Made by a program: the position numbers and the translations under genes
The notes under the pieces: model-generated
Database searches by the model: none
The model's input: the letters and a program-made list of their open reading frames with translations, nothing else
What the model was told of the DNA's origin: nothing
Source of the DNA: Pollenia angustigena
Lineage: Eukaryota > Arthropoda > Insecta > Diptera > Polleniidae
Reading direction: 5' to 3'
Assembly: GCA_930367215.1 (NCBI GenBank)
Contig: OV884057.1
Coordinates: 260,170,339 to 260,234,338, forward strand
Length of the DNA: 64,000 nt
In this document: piece by piece, positions 25,691 through 36,775 of the stretch
How the letters are laid out: every line of letters starts with the position of its first letter
Position numbering within the stretch: position 1 is the stretch's first letter

Positions 25691-26556
25691 TGACCTTATA
25701 TTTTATTTATCCTTTTTGTTGAGTTTTTTTTTTTTTTTTGGACAAAATTTCTTCATCCTACCACGCGATGGGCAATTTAGTAATGATAATGAAAATAATT
25801 TTTTTAGGCCATTTTGGCCAAAAAAGTTTCCACACCAAATGCAATTTCTAAAGCTCCTCAAGAATTTAATAAACGTTTATTAAGGAAAATTTTCATAGAA
25901 AATTTGGTTTCAAGCCTTTATTAAATTTAAAATATTTTTATGAATACAGGCATAAATACATAAAATAAGAAATTGTATAACAAAAATGTAGAGCAATTTT
26001 TTTGGGTTTAATGAAATAAATTTTAAGTTTAAAGTGCGAGTTGATTACCATAATGGAAAAATATCTTGTGCAACTTTAATAGCTCGTTCCGCGCATACGC
26101 GCACTACGCTGCTGAAAATTATCACTGTTTCATATATCCGCCAAACAACTCATCTATCACAACATCTATCATTTGCCATTAAAATTTTGTTGATTAAAAA
26201 AACATTCTTCCGTACCAATGGTAAGATCTTGTTATATTCATGAAATTATTAGAAAATACTTAAAATTTTGTAATTAAATGTTTATTTTGTATGGTAAGGA
26301 GAAAAATTGAAACTCACAACTTTATCGCGTTTGGTGCGGAAACTCTGTTCACGATCGCGAAAAAGTAATACATAATTTCTTAATATTTTTTCACGGCTAT
26401 GCGATGAAGAATTTGATATTCGCAGAAATTGCAAAAAGAACTTACCCTAATACACATGTTGTTTTTAATAGACTTTTAAAAACTAATTTTTTACTTTTTT
26501 GTATCATACAAAATTTCCCACCCTACGGCTCAAGCTGGATACGCGCCTGATAAAGA

Positions 26557-27244
26557 AGATATCAAAATTATTCCAAATTTATAGCAAACATTTAAAAGAT
26601 GATATTGAGATCTTAAATTTGCGACTAAGCTATGCTTAGACTACCAGACTTACTATTAACCAAGATGGGTTACTTTTTTCTCAATGTGTACTTTTTTCCA
26701 GGTTGGTTTCTTTTTTCAACTGAAAAATTAACAATTTTTTGTTTTAATTTTGAATTCACATCATGCTTTTTAAAATTGAAAGGAATTCGCTTTCAGTTTC
26801 TCTTTGAAGAAGAGTGTTTCATTCTACGTTCAAGAAAACAGCAAGTTAAAATTATAAATAAGCGTGTTGTTTTCTAGACTATGCAAGCGACCGAGAACGT
26901 AAAGTTTGGAAATCAGATTTTTTATTTTTTTATTTATTTATCCAAAAAATGCAAAAAGTATTTTTTTAAATCATAAATATGAATATCAATCTGGATCGAA
27001 TAGGCTTTAGAAAATAATTTACAATTAAGAACTTTGGGTAATAGTTTTAAGAAATGTATATCAGTGCTTGTTTTGGAAAATGGAGAAGAAATGAAGAAGT
27101 GTGAATACTGGTCACAAAAACGGCGTTGTTAAGCTATTTAAAAACTATTGTATATCAATTGAAACACAGCCGCGAATAACGTTGAAAAAGCCAATTTTTG
27201 CAAAATCAGTTTTTTTTGCAAATTATCGTTAACATGACTCTCTT
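26557..27244. other. Non-coding spacer
   Basis: Nothing bounded found. The open frame 26632-26877 is phenylalanine-rich and unrecognised. Confidence 0.45.
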
Positions 27245-27716
27245 AGGCCCGTTTTCACAACTTACCTTTAAAGATCGAAATAGTTAATGGTACCTTTAGC
27301 AGAAGTGAGGAATAAAGTAACTTAAATTTTTTTCGTTTTCACAACTTCTGTACAAAATAAACTTAACATTTTTAAAAATGTGGCAATACTAAAGTAAATA
27401 CCGAATATTTTTGCCAAAATAAAAATACGAACTGGCAACTACGTACTTTCTTTTACTTTTCTCATTTTAAATACACAAATATTTTTTAATAATGGCAAAT
27501 CTTTCGTAAAACTGCTCTGAGTGGAGAAGCAGCTCGCGCTTTTTGTCATTATTTCTTAAGGACAAACAGGTCGCTCTTGTTTGTCTGCTTTTGTTGCGTT
27601 TTGCGTTGTCACCCCGTATTGGTTAGTGTTTCGGCGTCGTATAACTTTACCGAGTTACACTTTTAGCGGTTTCTACATTAACCATATGCAATCGTTTTTA
27701 ACCACAATGTTTTAAT

Positions 27717-27870
27717 GTGTTGTCTGGTGGAGAACTAAAGAAAACGCTCAAAGTGACTGGTGGAGAACCATATATAACTCAGACGTTTTACTGGTGGAGT
27801 ACGAAGGAAATAAGTCAGACGTTTACTGGTGGAGACCAAAATACTCTGGAGCGGATTCTGGAAGCTCTCG
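27717..27870 (+). repeat. Imperfect ~35-bp tandem repeats with a TGGTGGAG core
   Basis: TGGTGGAG recurs at about 27723, 27758, 27791 and 27824, with shared CTCAGACGTTT(T)A words between units. The frame 27717-28016 is open across it (GGELKK, GGEPYI, GGDQNT) and then reads ERILEALAFLSEGLGQTRFC. This might be the leader of an old LTR retrotransposon; I cannot show this. Confidence 0.5.
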
Positions 27871-28245
27871 CCTTCCTATCCGAAGGTTTAGGTCAAACGA
27901 GGTTTTGCGGTCAAAGCTCCAAAAATTATGTGATACACTGGCATTATAACTTAAATAGTTCGCCAAAAACTTTTAGTTTTAAGCAAAATCAGAAGAAGAA
28001 TAATGGCAAAAACTAATGAAATACCGCGTAAACGCGAATTTAACATTTTGTAATTTATTTTATTTATTTATTTAATTTGTGTTTCTGTGCTACAAGATTT
28101 ATATTCTTATTATTATCGGACAGAATTATTACAATGTTAATAAGCATAATTATTACAATAAAAAAAAATATTATATAATTATATAAAAAATAATAAAAAA
28201 TTATAAAAAAAAATACATTGGCAAGAGCAATACAAGCATACTTTA

Positions 28246-29085
28246 TGCTAGAAACACAACTGGGACGAACGACGAACTTCGCATAGTACGACGAATTCGT
28301 CGGCAAGAGTTCGTTGCGTTAATTCGTCAAATGAGACACAATAAGTGCGTGAACCTAAATTTTTTTTTAATTTTTAATCGGATATATCCTAAAATCCGTA
28401 TCCACTCGAAATTAATTTCTTCAGCATTTAAGGTTTTCTGCATTTCGATTTTGCGATCTCAAATTAGTTTTTGGGTTTGTTTAAAATTTTACAATTTTTC
28501 GCGAATTTCAGCCATGTTCGCGATTTGTTCCTGTAAGTTTTTTAATTCTTTACAGCTGTCACGATTTATAATAAATAGTAGACTTTAGTATCATGCCGCT
28601 GTTGGCAAATTTTTGCGACTTTCCGCAAATTTTGCAATTTTTACCGAATTTTTGCCATTTCTTATAGTTTTAGGAATTTTTGCATATTTTTTTTTTTTTT
28701 TTGTTATTTTCCGACATTTTCTTTCGGTTTTTCACTCATTTAGCGATTTCTAATAAATTTAAGTGTTTGTTTAAAATTTCGCAATTTTTTCGCGAATTTT
28801 AGCCAAGTTCGCAATAGAAGCGAATTGTCCCTGTAATTCATAATATTTCACGATTTTTAATAAATCTTGAACTTTGCTATCATGCTGCGCTGTCCCTTTC
28901 CTAATTTATTCGTCGTTCGTCTGCGTAAGAAATAGAAATAAACCTATCGCAGAGTTCGTTACGCACGTCGAATTTCGGTATACGCAATGATTGTGTGTAC
29001 TTTCAATTACACCAATGTGTTTTATTTCTGGTGACGAATATTCGTTGCGAATAATTCGCCGTTCGTCCCAGTTGTGTTTCTAGCA
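28246..29085. mobile_element. Element P, 840-bp foldback transposon in the LINE 3' UTR
   Basis: TGCTAGAAACACAACTGGGA (28246) is mirrored exactly by TCCCAGTTGTGTTTCTAGCA (29066-29085), and pairing continues through CGAACG. TTA lies on both sides (28243-28245, 29086-29088), compatible with a 3-bp duplication as in PIF/Harbinger elements. The interior is T-rich with degenerate TTTTTGCGA / GCGAATTTT words shared with element O. It encodes nothing. Confidence 0.85.
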
Positions 29086-29121
29086 TTAAACAATTATAAG
29101 ACTAATCAAAAACAATTATGA

Positions 29122-30947
29122 TTAATTGAAATGTTTAAAAATTTCTTTTTTGAATTGCAAAGCGTTACTAATAATTTGTAGATTTGGCGGTAGCTCGTTC
29201 CAAAGACGTACAGCAAAAATATAAAAATGATGTTCAGAGAAAGAGGTTCTATATCTGATTTGTATCATATCATTATATCTTCTAGATCGAGTAGAGACTA
29301 ATCGGTTAAATAAGTAGTTTGGTTCACATGTGAAAAGAATTTTATGAAAAAGTAACAAAGTTCTTATCTCCAAAACATCAATAATGTTAACCCCAAAAAG
29401 ACGTTTCTCAAATGCTGAGATATGATCATATTTTCTTAAGTTGAAAACATATCTTAATATGGAGTTATAAGTCACGGTAAGTTTTTTCTTAGTAGTAGAA
29501 ACAAGGTTGGCAAACACTTCACATCCATACAACAAAGTAGGTATAAGATAGGTTTTTGGCAAGCAAAATACGAATATTGAGTGTGGTAAGGTATTGAGTA
29601 GCCCAAAGTGTACGTTTCATGGAGTAGGGTTTTCCGGCTGCGGCATTAATATGATCCGACCAAGAAAGAGTTATAATTAGGCATTTCGATTTAGATGGAT
29701 TAATGCAGAGTCCATTAGCTGTTGCAAAAGTGTGTACATTAGCCAGATCTGTATTCAATTTATCCACGCAAGTAGTAATTTTATCTATTTTAATATTTAT
29801 TTATGTCCGCACATCGTCAGCATACAAATGAATTCTGCAGTATGATAGATGTTTAACTAGATCATTAATATAGACCGAAAAAAGAAGGGGACCCAGAATT
29901 GAGCCTTGAGGAACACCCTTAATGACAGGTAAAGCACGTGAATTTTGGTTATTAGAAAACACAGATTGGAAACGTCCAGATAAGTAGACGAGGATGAAAA
30001 ATTAAACATTGTTAATAGTTTCGTGCATAGAATATTGTGGTCGATCGTGTCAAATGCTTTTGAGTGATCTAAAAGAACAAGGAAACATATATCACCATCA
30101 TCAATACTTTCACGTATATCTTCCGACACATCAATAAGGGCGATAACGCAACTATGCTTATTACGAAAACCTGATTGCCTGTCAGTTAGCAAAGTATTAT
30201 CATGTAGGTATTTCTTCTTTTGTTGGTGCAGCAGCTTTTCATACACCTTCGATATATATGGTAGAAATGCAACAGGCCTGAAATCATTATTGGACTTTGG
30301 TATAGGAATAATTTTGGCATATTTCCAATTTTTTGGAAAATCACTTTTCGTAATTATTGTGTTAATAATATATGTTAGATAAGGTAACACTGCAGGCAAC
30401 ATAGCTTCAACAAATTTTGGATGCAATCCATCATATCCAACAGCATTCGATTTTACAGCACAACAGCTTGAGAGTACATCTAACTGCGTTACACAATTAA
30501 AGTAAAACCTGTTTTCATCTGGTGTGGGATTGTGAATGTCATTATAGAAATTATAATTTGCGAGAACTTTAAGAAAATTTATAAACGACTCGTTAAGCAT
30601 TTCCACATCTATTTTAGTGGAAGTATTTGGTTGAGTTTTTCCAACACCTATTTCACGAATAGTCTTCCAAGTTTTTGACGATCCTACAGCAGAATTAAAA
30701 CGATGGTAATAAAACGCACCTTTAGCATATCGTATCTTTTTGTTGACTTCTGTTCTCATTTTACAATACTCTTCATGTAAATACGATGTTTAAAACGCTT
30801 CCAGCTTTTGTATGCAAAATCCCTGCGAGAAATCAATCGTTTAAAATCCATATTAAGCCATGGTTTGTTTTTAAAATTTTTATTAATATTTTTCACAGGC
30901 ACAGACATATTCACCCCTATTATGTAAGGCGTTGTCGACGTCGACAT
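29122..30947 (-). pseudogene. CR1-like reverse transcriptase, central and C-terminal coding remnant
   Basis: The longest intact piece is 300 codons (30759-29857), covering linker, fingers and palm up to the thumb boundary. YADDV follows in another frame (about 29810). A 146-codon frame (29562-29122) holds the C-terminal domain, including PTLLYGCEVFANL and LWNELPPN. The long intact pieces suggest it is younger than the other LINEs here. Confidence 0.82.
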
Positions 30948-32470
30948 TAATTTTTAATTGTTGTCACATCAAGGCGACGACTACATCACTTCGACGTTAA
31001 TTTGGTATTTTATAAGAATGTTGTGTCGACGTCGACTAGTTATCGAAAATTTGACAAAAAAAATCCCATCTCCATTAGTTTATTTTTTTTATTTTTGTTC
31101 TTCACTCACTTTTTAACGCTATGTCTGAGTTCATACGGCTCATGTCTTATTGACAAGATTCTTCCTTTTTCTTCTTTGAACATGAATTGGCGTTCAAATG
31201 ATTCATGTCATGTTGACGACATGTGCTTTTTTGGTATTGAAAACAATAACAAAATTAAACAACGAATGAAAAAGCAAAACGTAAAGACAGTACATGCATC
31301 TGTGTACTCGTTTCTTTTCCCCTCGTCCCTCTCGCCTATAAAGTAGCAATCATGTCAATAAGACAAGAGCCGTATGAACACAGACTATTTATGCTATATT
31401 CCGACATATTTTTTTAACTGATTTAGCTTTTTAAAATAAAGTGTAGAGTTTGTTTCCAATTTTGATATTTTTTTCGCGAATTTTTGGCATGTTTTAGATA
31501 AAAGATATTTTTACTGTAAGTTTTCTGATTCTTTATAGCTTTAACGTTTATTAATAAATATAAAACTTTTCTTTCATGCCGCTGTTAGCAAATTTTTGCG
31601 AATTTTCGTTAATTTAGCAATTTTCACTGAATTTTTGCCATTCCTTTCAATTTAAAGGACTTTTAATCAATTTTATGGCTTGTTTATATATTAAAAATTT
31701 TCGCGAATTTTCGCTGTTTTTGCATATTTTTTTTGAACTTCCCGACATTTTGTTTTTTTATAGCCGATTTAGCGATTTCAAACTAATTTGATCGTTTGTT
31801 TCAAAGTTTGCAATTTTTGCTAATTTTAGCCATGCTCGCGATAGAAGCGAAAGTTTTCTGATTCTTTACAGCTTTAACGATTTTTAATAAATATTAGACT
31901 TTGCTATCATGTAGCTGTTAGCAATTTTTTACGAATTTGCGCTAATTTTGCAATTTTTACCAAATTTTTGCCATTTCTTATAGTTTTAGGGAATTTTAAT
32001 CAATTTTATGGCTTTTTTATATATTAAAAATGTTCGCGAATTTTCGCTATTTTTGCAAATGTTTGCGAATTTTCGCCATTTTGGTTCTTTGATGCGTTCG
32101 TCTTAAATTAAAAATTTTCTGAAATTTGGCTATTTTAGCAAACTTTTCCGAACTTTCGCAATTTTCGCGTTAAATTTACTAATAAATTTGTGCCCATAAC
32201 TTCTTTTTAATTTGCATTTTTTATTTCAAACGTTTTCAATAAATATGTTTACATTTCATTTAAAATTTCTTTAACTTTCATTTGAGTCGTCGCAAAATTT
32301 CCTGTCGACTAAAACGGAGACAATACTACTCGACGTCGACTTGAAAGCGCCTTAGAAAATATCAATTAACTGTCATTAGTAATCGATTATTGTCAACAAC
32401 GACTCAGAAAATACCATTGCTGTTCAGGTGCCGTCGACTTGTGTCGATGTCGACTTTCATAATAGGGGTG
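30912..32470. mobile_element. Element O, 1,559-bp foldback transposon in the LINE coding region
   Basis: CACCCCTATTATG (30912) mirrors CATAATAGGGGTG (32458-32470), with subterminal GTCGACGTCGAC-type words on both sides. ATT flanks both ends (30909-30911 and 32471-32473). Removing O with one ATT joins LLHIFN to MSVPVKNIN of the LINE. The interior holds many degenerate copies of TTCGCGAATTTTCGC and a smaller MITE (Q). Confidence 0.87.
31123..31385. mobile_element. MITE Q nested in element O
   Basis: GTCTGAGTTCATACGGCTCA (31123) mirrors GAGCCGTATGAACACAGAC (31367-31385), then TGTCTTATTGACA pairs with TGTCAATAAGACA. TAT is present on both sides. It is 263 bp long and non-coding. Confidence 0.85.
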
Positions 32471-33111
32471 ATTAAAAATGTGCAACAGATTGTGTTCAAA
32501 AAAAGTTTAATTGGTCTTCAACAAGTGGCATATAATAGATCGAATCCCAATCGATTTTATAAAATTCGTTAGAAATTATATTAAAGTCCATGTGCTTAAA
32601 ACCGTATTATTTTATTTCTCAAAATACGAGTTTGTTAATAATTTACAAAATATACGTATAATTGAAGTTACCGTATAAAAAAAAAAATGTGAATATAATA
32701 TGGCAATCTCAAATCTAAATCTTACGACAAAAGTTAAAGGTAGAACGTTCCTCTCTTTACCTTATCTTTCACTTTTAGATTAAAGGGAACTTGTGACAAT
32801 AAAAAACTCATTATCTGTTTGATAACTTCCTACATTTAGGTATCATTAAGTCGTGAAAACGGGCCTGACATTGTTTAAACCTCAAATCACCTAAAATGAT
32901 GCACCATAACGCCTTCAAAATGACATTCAAAGAGTCAACTAAAGGAAGAACTTTGTAACTTATTAAACAAATGATACAATTTAATGGTTTTGTAAATTGG
33001 CATAATACTTTAGAAGCCGCTTGCGTAGTGGAAAAACGTTTTAAATGACTTTGCGATTGTGGATATAAAACGTTTTTCCACAAAAAAAGAAGTTATAAAC
33101 TGCAAATTTGC

Positions 33112-33167
33112 AGTTTTCCTTCTCCTGTAATGTAAGGAAAATGTTAGTTAGGGCTTTTCTATATTAA
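33112..33167 (+). repeat. Short dispersed repeat M, copy 2
   Basis: TTTCCTTCTCCTGTAATGTA and GTTAGTTAGGGCTTTTCTAT match 9285-9345. Confidence 0.7.
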
Positions 33168-33209
33168 AGTAACGATAAAGTACCCATGACAAGGAATGGC
33201 TAAAAAAAT

Positions 33210-34141
33210 TTGATATGAAACAAGTTAGAGTGCTATATTCGGCTGTGCCGAATCTTTGATACCCTCCACCGACAGTTCGAATGTTTAAGGAGTAATATCT
33301 GTATGATGTTATTATTATCTGAAACTGTGACGATTTGTTATTAATTATGGTTTTAGGCGACTAAACTGTTTTCCGGTAGTAGGGTTTATATGGGGCCTAA
33401 GGTAAATTATGGACCGATCGTCACGAAATTTCACAATGTTATTTCTAGTCCTAAAAAACTGTGACGAGCCAGAATTTGTTACGCTAGCGTTATTTTTTAC
33501 GATTTTAGGCGTACTAAACTCTTTTCCGGGAGTAGTGTTTATATGGGGCTTAGGGTAAATTATGGACGGATCTTCTCGAAATTTCACAGTATCATTTATA
33601 GTCCTATAAAACTGTGACGAGCCAGAATTTGTTACGCTAGCGTTATTTTTTACGGTTTTCTGCGTTCTAAACTCATTTCCGGGAGTAGTGTTTATATGGG
33701 GCTTAGGGTAAATTATGGACGGATCTTCACGAAATTTAACAGCGTGATTTCCAGTCTAATAAAACAAATTTTTGCAAAATCTTATCTCATTCCGTGCCTT
33801 GTTCCAGCATTTATGTTATTTTTTGTAACAAAATTATCAATTTTTTTAGGTGGTGGTTCCACATTTTGATTCATAGCTCTGGTCCTACTGAACGGATTTT
33901 GCTGGATTTAAATCCCAAACTGCTTAGGATAACTGCAAGCAATTTGGCACCAAGTTTGTTCCTTTCTGTTTTCAACAGACGGACAGACAGACGAACATGG
34001 CCAAATCGGCTTAGAATTACTCAAGGACCCAGAATATATACATATACTTTATGGGGTCTGAGATGAATAATAAAAAAGTTTCACACGGAATGACAAACTT
34101 AATATACCCTCTTCACAACAAATTGTGGTGGAGGGTATAAA
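33210..34141 (+). repeat. Family E element, fullest copy, with internal 153-bp tandem repeats
   Basis: Starts with AGTTAGAGTGCTATATTCGG and GATACCCTCCACC and ends with GGTGGAGGGTATAA, so its ends are partly inverted. Inside, a unit containing TATATGGGGC(C/T)TA, AAATTATGGAC(C/G)GATC and ACTGTGACGAGCCAGAATTT repeats with a 153-bp period: TGGGGC occurs at 33391, 33544 and 33697. The last copy is partial. No protein is encoded. Copies 1 and 3 are at 11985-12520 and 35426-35705. Confidence 0.8.
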
Positions 34142-34296
34142 AATATAACAATTGTGTTTTATTTATTTTCATCATTAAAATTATGCAATTTTAATTTAAA
34201 TTCTTTCTATTTTTATTTAATTAAAAATGCAGTATTAATCATGTTTTAAACTTTAACTGCAGTATTCATAAAAAATAAAACAAGTTTGAATTGTGT

Positions 34297-35990
34297 TTAA
34301 CCCATTAAGGCCCTGCGTTGCGTTTTCGCAACGTTCACTTAAACCTCCCCTCAGGCATTTTGTTGTTACGTGATATTGTTATAAAGCAAAGTAAAATAAA
34401 ATTTAACTTAATATCTAATAGACCTGTTGTTGGATTTGTATCATACATAAGTTTGTTTTATAAAAATTTTTAATTTAAATTTTGAATTTTTCCTGTTTTT
34501 TGGGTACTTTTGGAAAAAGTTAAAAAAAATAAAGTAATATATAATATACCTGTCTGAAACTTCTGAAGGAGATAGCTAATATACGAACAATATTATTTCT
34601 TCTGAAAAATCCAATCATCGTAGACATTTGAGACTGTTTTTATGATTGGATATATCCGTGATGGGAAAACGCAACACTGGGTGGGCCTATACCATATACA
34701 AATTACATACCATTTTTAAATACAAACATTTTTATACAATCACTTGCTATTTAAAACAGCATAATAAAAACATGTATGTATGTTAATTATAAGTTGTTGT
34801 TATTTATGTGTTTTGAAATTTTCGATAATTTTTTCACCTTTTTCAAACTAATTTTCAATTTTTAAAATGCAGGATATTTCGCAGAAGGTAAATTCTCTAT
34901 GACAATTCCTTTTTTTTTTCTTATGCCCAAAGTGTGTTATTTTCCTAAAGGAAAGCGAACTTACACCAAAGTAGTCCCGTGATAGGTCTTTGGTGATAAG
35001 ATAAGAAATATCACTTTAACATGGGGTTGTCATTGGTCAATTGACACTATTTGACCAGTCTAACATCTATTCTCAATGAACGTGTTTAGTGTTAGTTATA
35101 ACAATGTTAGATTATTTCGATACAATGTAGTATTATGTCAATAAAACAAGTCCCCAGAACTAGATTTAAGAATCAAATTTGAGAAAGTCCCAAAAAAAAG
35201 TTTCACACCATCGGTGAAGAATGTACTGTAATTCATTAGTTTTTAACCTTTGTGTTCTTAATATACCAGTTAGATGATAAGTTCTCCTTGTTCTATTTTC
35301 ACAAATCCCAGGACCAAACTGTTGGAACAGTTGACACAAATTTCCCCCAGGGTTCTTCAATAGGTACAATAAGAGAACATCGAACAATTAATGTGAAATT
35401 ATCCTCTCCCAGGATATTAAAGAAAAACCAGTAAGAGTGCTTTATTCGGCTATGCCAAATATTTGATACCATCCACTGACAGCTAGGATATTTCAGGAGT
35501 GGGCATTATATTGGACCTGTGGTAAATTATGAACCGATCTTTACGAAAGTTGACAGTGTATTTCCAGTCATTATAAAACTGTGACAGAACAAATTTTATT
35601 ACAATAGAATTATTTGTTATGGTGTTATACTACTAAAGTGTTTTTCGAGAATGGGCTTTATATGGGGCCTATGGTAAATAATGGACCAATCAATTACAAA
35701 CGTGAGAATTGCACCCAAATTAAAAATGAAATGTATATGAATATCATTTTTAATTTTTTTTTTCTTAAAGAGGTGAATAAAAAATTTTAATTTAAAATGT
35801 TTGCAAATGCGCTTAATTTTTATATCGTTAAGGCCCAACGTTGCGTTTTCGCAACGGGGGTTATCTGGGCACCCACGTATCCGATTTTCCCAAAATTTGT
35901 TTTCTTTCTTATTTAGGTATAAACAATAAAATTTTAAAAGTTTCGTCATTATAACTCAACGGGATCATGGCTCGGGCCTTAGTGGGTTAA
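34297..35990. mobile_element. piggyBac-type non-autonomous element with TTAA ends (1)
   Basis: TTAA then CCCATTAAGGCCC at 34297-34313; GGGCCTTAGTGGG then TTAA at 35974-35990 (12 of 13 inverted). Just inside each end is the palindrome GTTGCGTTTTCGCAAC (34317-34332 and 35835-35850). A TTAA duplication is diagnostic of piggyBac-type insertion. The interior is non-coding and includes family E copy 3, which may be a later insertion. Confidence 0.85.
35426..35705 (+). repeat. Family E repeat, copy 3
   Basis: Begins AGTAAGAGTGCTTTATTCGG, then TTTGATACCATCCACTGACA, and holds two of the unit words (ATTGGACCTGTGGTAAATTA and TATATGGGGCCTATGG). More diverged than 33210-34141. Confidence 0.75.
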
Positions 35991-36240
35991 GGCAACATTT
36001 TCATACAAATTTTTCTTGAAATACATTTCAGATCTATTTTAATCTTGTATGAATACGGCAGTAAATATTTATATTTTGTTTTCCTCGCACCAGTTTGAAA
36101 TGTGGCTTATTTTGACAGTTCTTGTGAGAAACTTTTCGCAAAATATGGTTACAGAAACATTTTTTCTAACATTCTTCCATTAATTGCTGTAAAATTATTT
36201 AAATGACCGATAACACAGCCCGACAAAATTAAAAAATATT

Positions 36241-36775
36241 TTTGCTTCTTTGAATTTATCAACTGATTCTATTTAATTTGGGTGCGCTGAATTCAAAACT
36301 GTAATCAGTTTGTCTCTATCAGCTCTAGTTATACCCTCCACTTATGACCTCCAATTTCACCAATTACCCAAATTTTTTTCCAAATTTTTTATTTACTGTT
36401 ATAGTTATTGCCAAAAAAAAACTCCCAAATTTTTTTAAGTATTTAGAAAGTAAAACTTTTCCATAGGAATTTAAAAAAATAAAAAGAAGTAAAACTGTTT
36501 CATACAGATTTATTAAAATAAAAAAAAAAATACTTAAAAAAATTTGGGAGTTTTTTTTTTTGGCAATAACTATAACAGTAAATAAAAAATTTTGATAAAA
36601 AAAAAAAAATTTTGGAAAAAAATTTGGGTAATTGGTGTAATTGGAGGTCATAAGTGGAGGGTATAACAAGTTATATCATGAAAACTAGAGCTGATAGAGA
36701 CAAACTGATTACAGTTTTGAATTCAGCGCACCCAAATTAACTAGAATCAGTTGATAAATTCAAAGAAGCAAATTG
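36241..36775. mobile_element. 535-bp near-perfect palindrome (hairpin L)
   Basis: The left arm TTTGCTTCTTTGAATTTATC (36241) continues through GGGTGCGCTGAATTCAAAAC, TGTCTCTATCAGCTCTAGTT and TACCCTCCACTTATGACCTC to about 36450. The right arm from about 36525 to 36775 is its inverted copy with very few changes. The loop is under 90 bp. A transcript across it would fold into a stem of about 200 bp. It holds no ORF. It includes a TATACCCTCCAC word like the family E end. Confidence 0.88.

Larger units (their letters stand above)
23686..26549 (+). mobile_element. hAT transposon, near full length, inactive
   Basis: The left end CAGGCGCGGATGGGGG (23686) and right end CCAGC/GGATACGCGCCTG (to 26549) give terminal inverted repeats beginning CAGGCGCG. 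ATAAAGA lies immediately outside both ends (23679-23685 and 26550-26556), matching an 8-bp hAT duplication with one position unclear. A 12-G run follows the left terminus; from memory, some hAT families with this type of transposase also carry a G-rich subterminal stretch. The interior encodes a broken transposase and carries a MITE at 24803-25046. Confidence 0.85.
28053..32645 (-). mobile_element. CR1-like LINE remnant, broken by two foldback elements
   Basis: Read on the minus strand, the 5'-most part (about 32630-32474) gives FYKIDWDSIYYMPLVEDQLN. After element O (30912-32470) the frame resumes with NKPWLNMDFKRLISRRDFAY (about 30870), then the RT: KSNAVGYDGLHPKFVEAML, SKAFDTIDHNIL and a YADDV catalytic box (about 29808-29822). 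The C-terminal domain ends with VRLWNELPPNLQ (about 29190) and KKEIFKHFN (29122). The 3' UTR is split by element P and ends in TTAAATAAATAAATAAAATA (about 28053-28075), a CR1-style short-repeat tail. Frameshifts and stops make it inactive. The clade is inferred from motifs. Confidence 0.85.
27245..32866. mobile_element. Outer element H, inverted termini AGGCCCGTTTTCAC(A/G)ACTTA
   Basis: AGGCCCGTTTTCACAACTTA at 27245-27264 has its inverted partner TAAGTCGTGAAAACGGGCCT at 32847-32866 (19 of 20). Nearby CGTTTTCACAACTT (about 27341) and its mirror ACTTGTGACAATAAA (about 32789) add weak inner pairing. If these are the two ends of one element, its own sequence is about 27245-27480 and 32650-32866, and everything between is inserted. 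The target duplication is not clear, so the two ends could instead come from two copies. Confidence 0.5.

Noticed and set aside
34314..34334. GTTGCGTTTTCGCAAC as an operator-like site
   Set aside because: It recurs at the other end of the same TTAA element, so it is a subterminal transposon motif.
36364..36669. 101-codon minus-strand frame in the hairpin
   Set aside because: It is the translation of the palindrome arms and poly(A/T) loop, not a gene.
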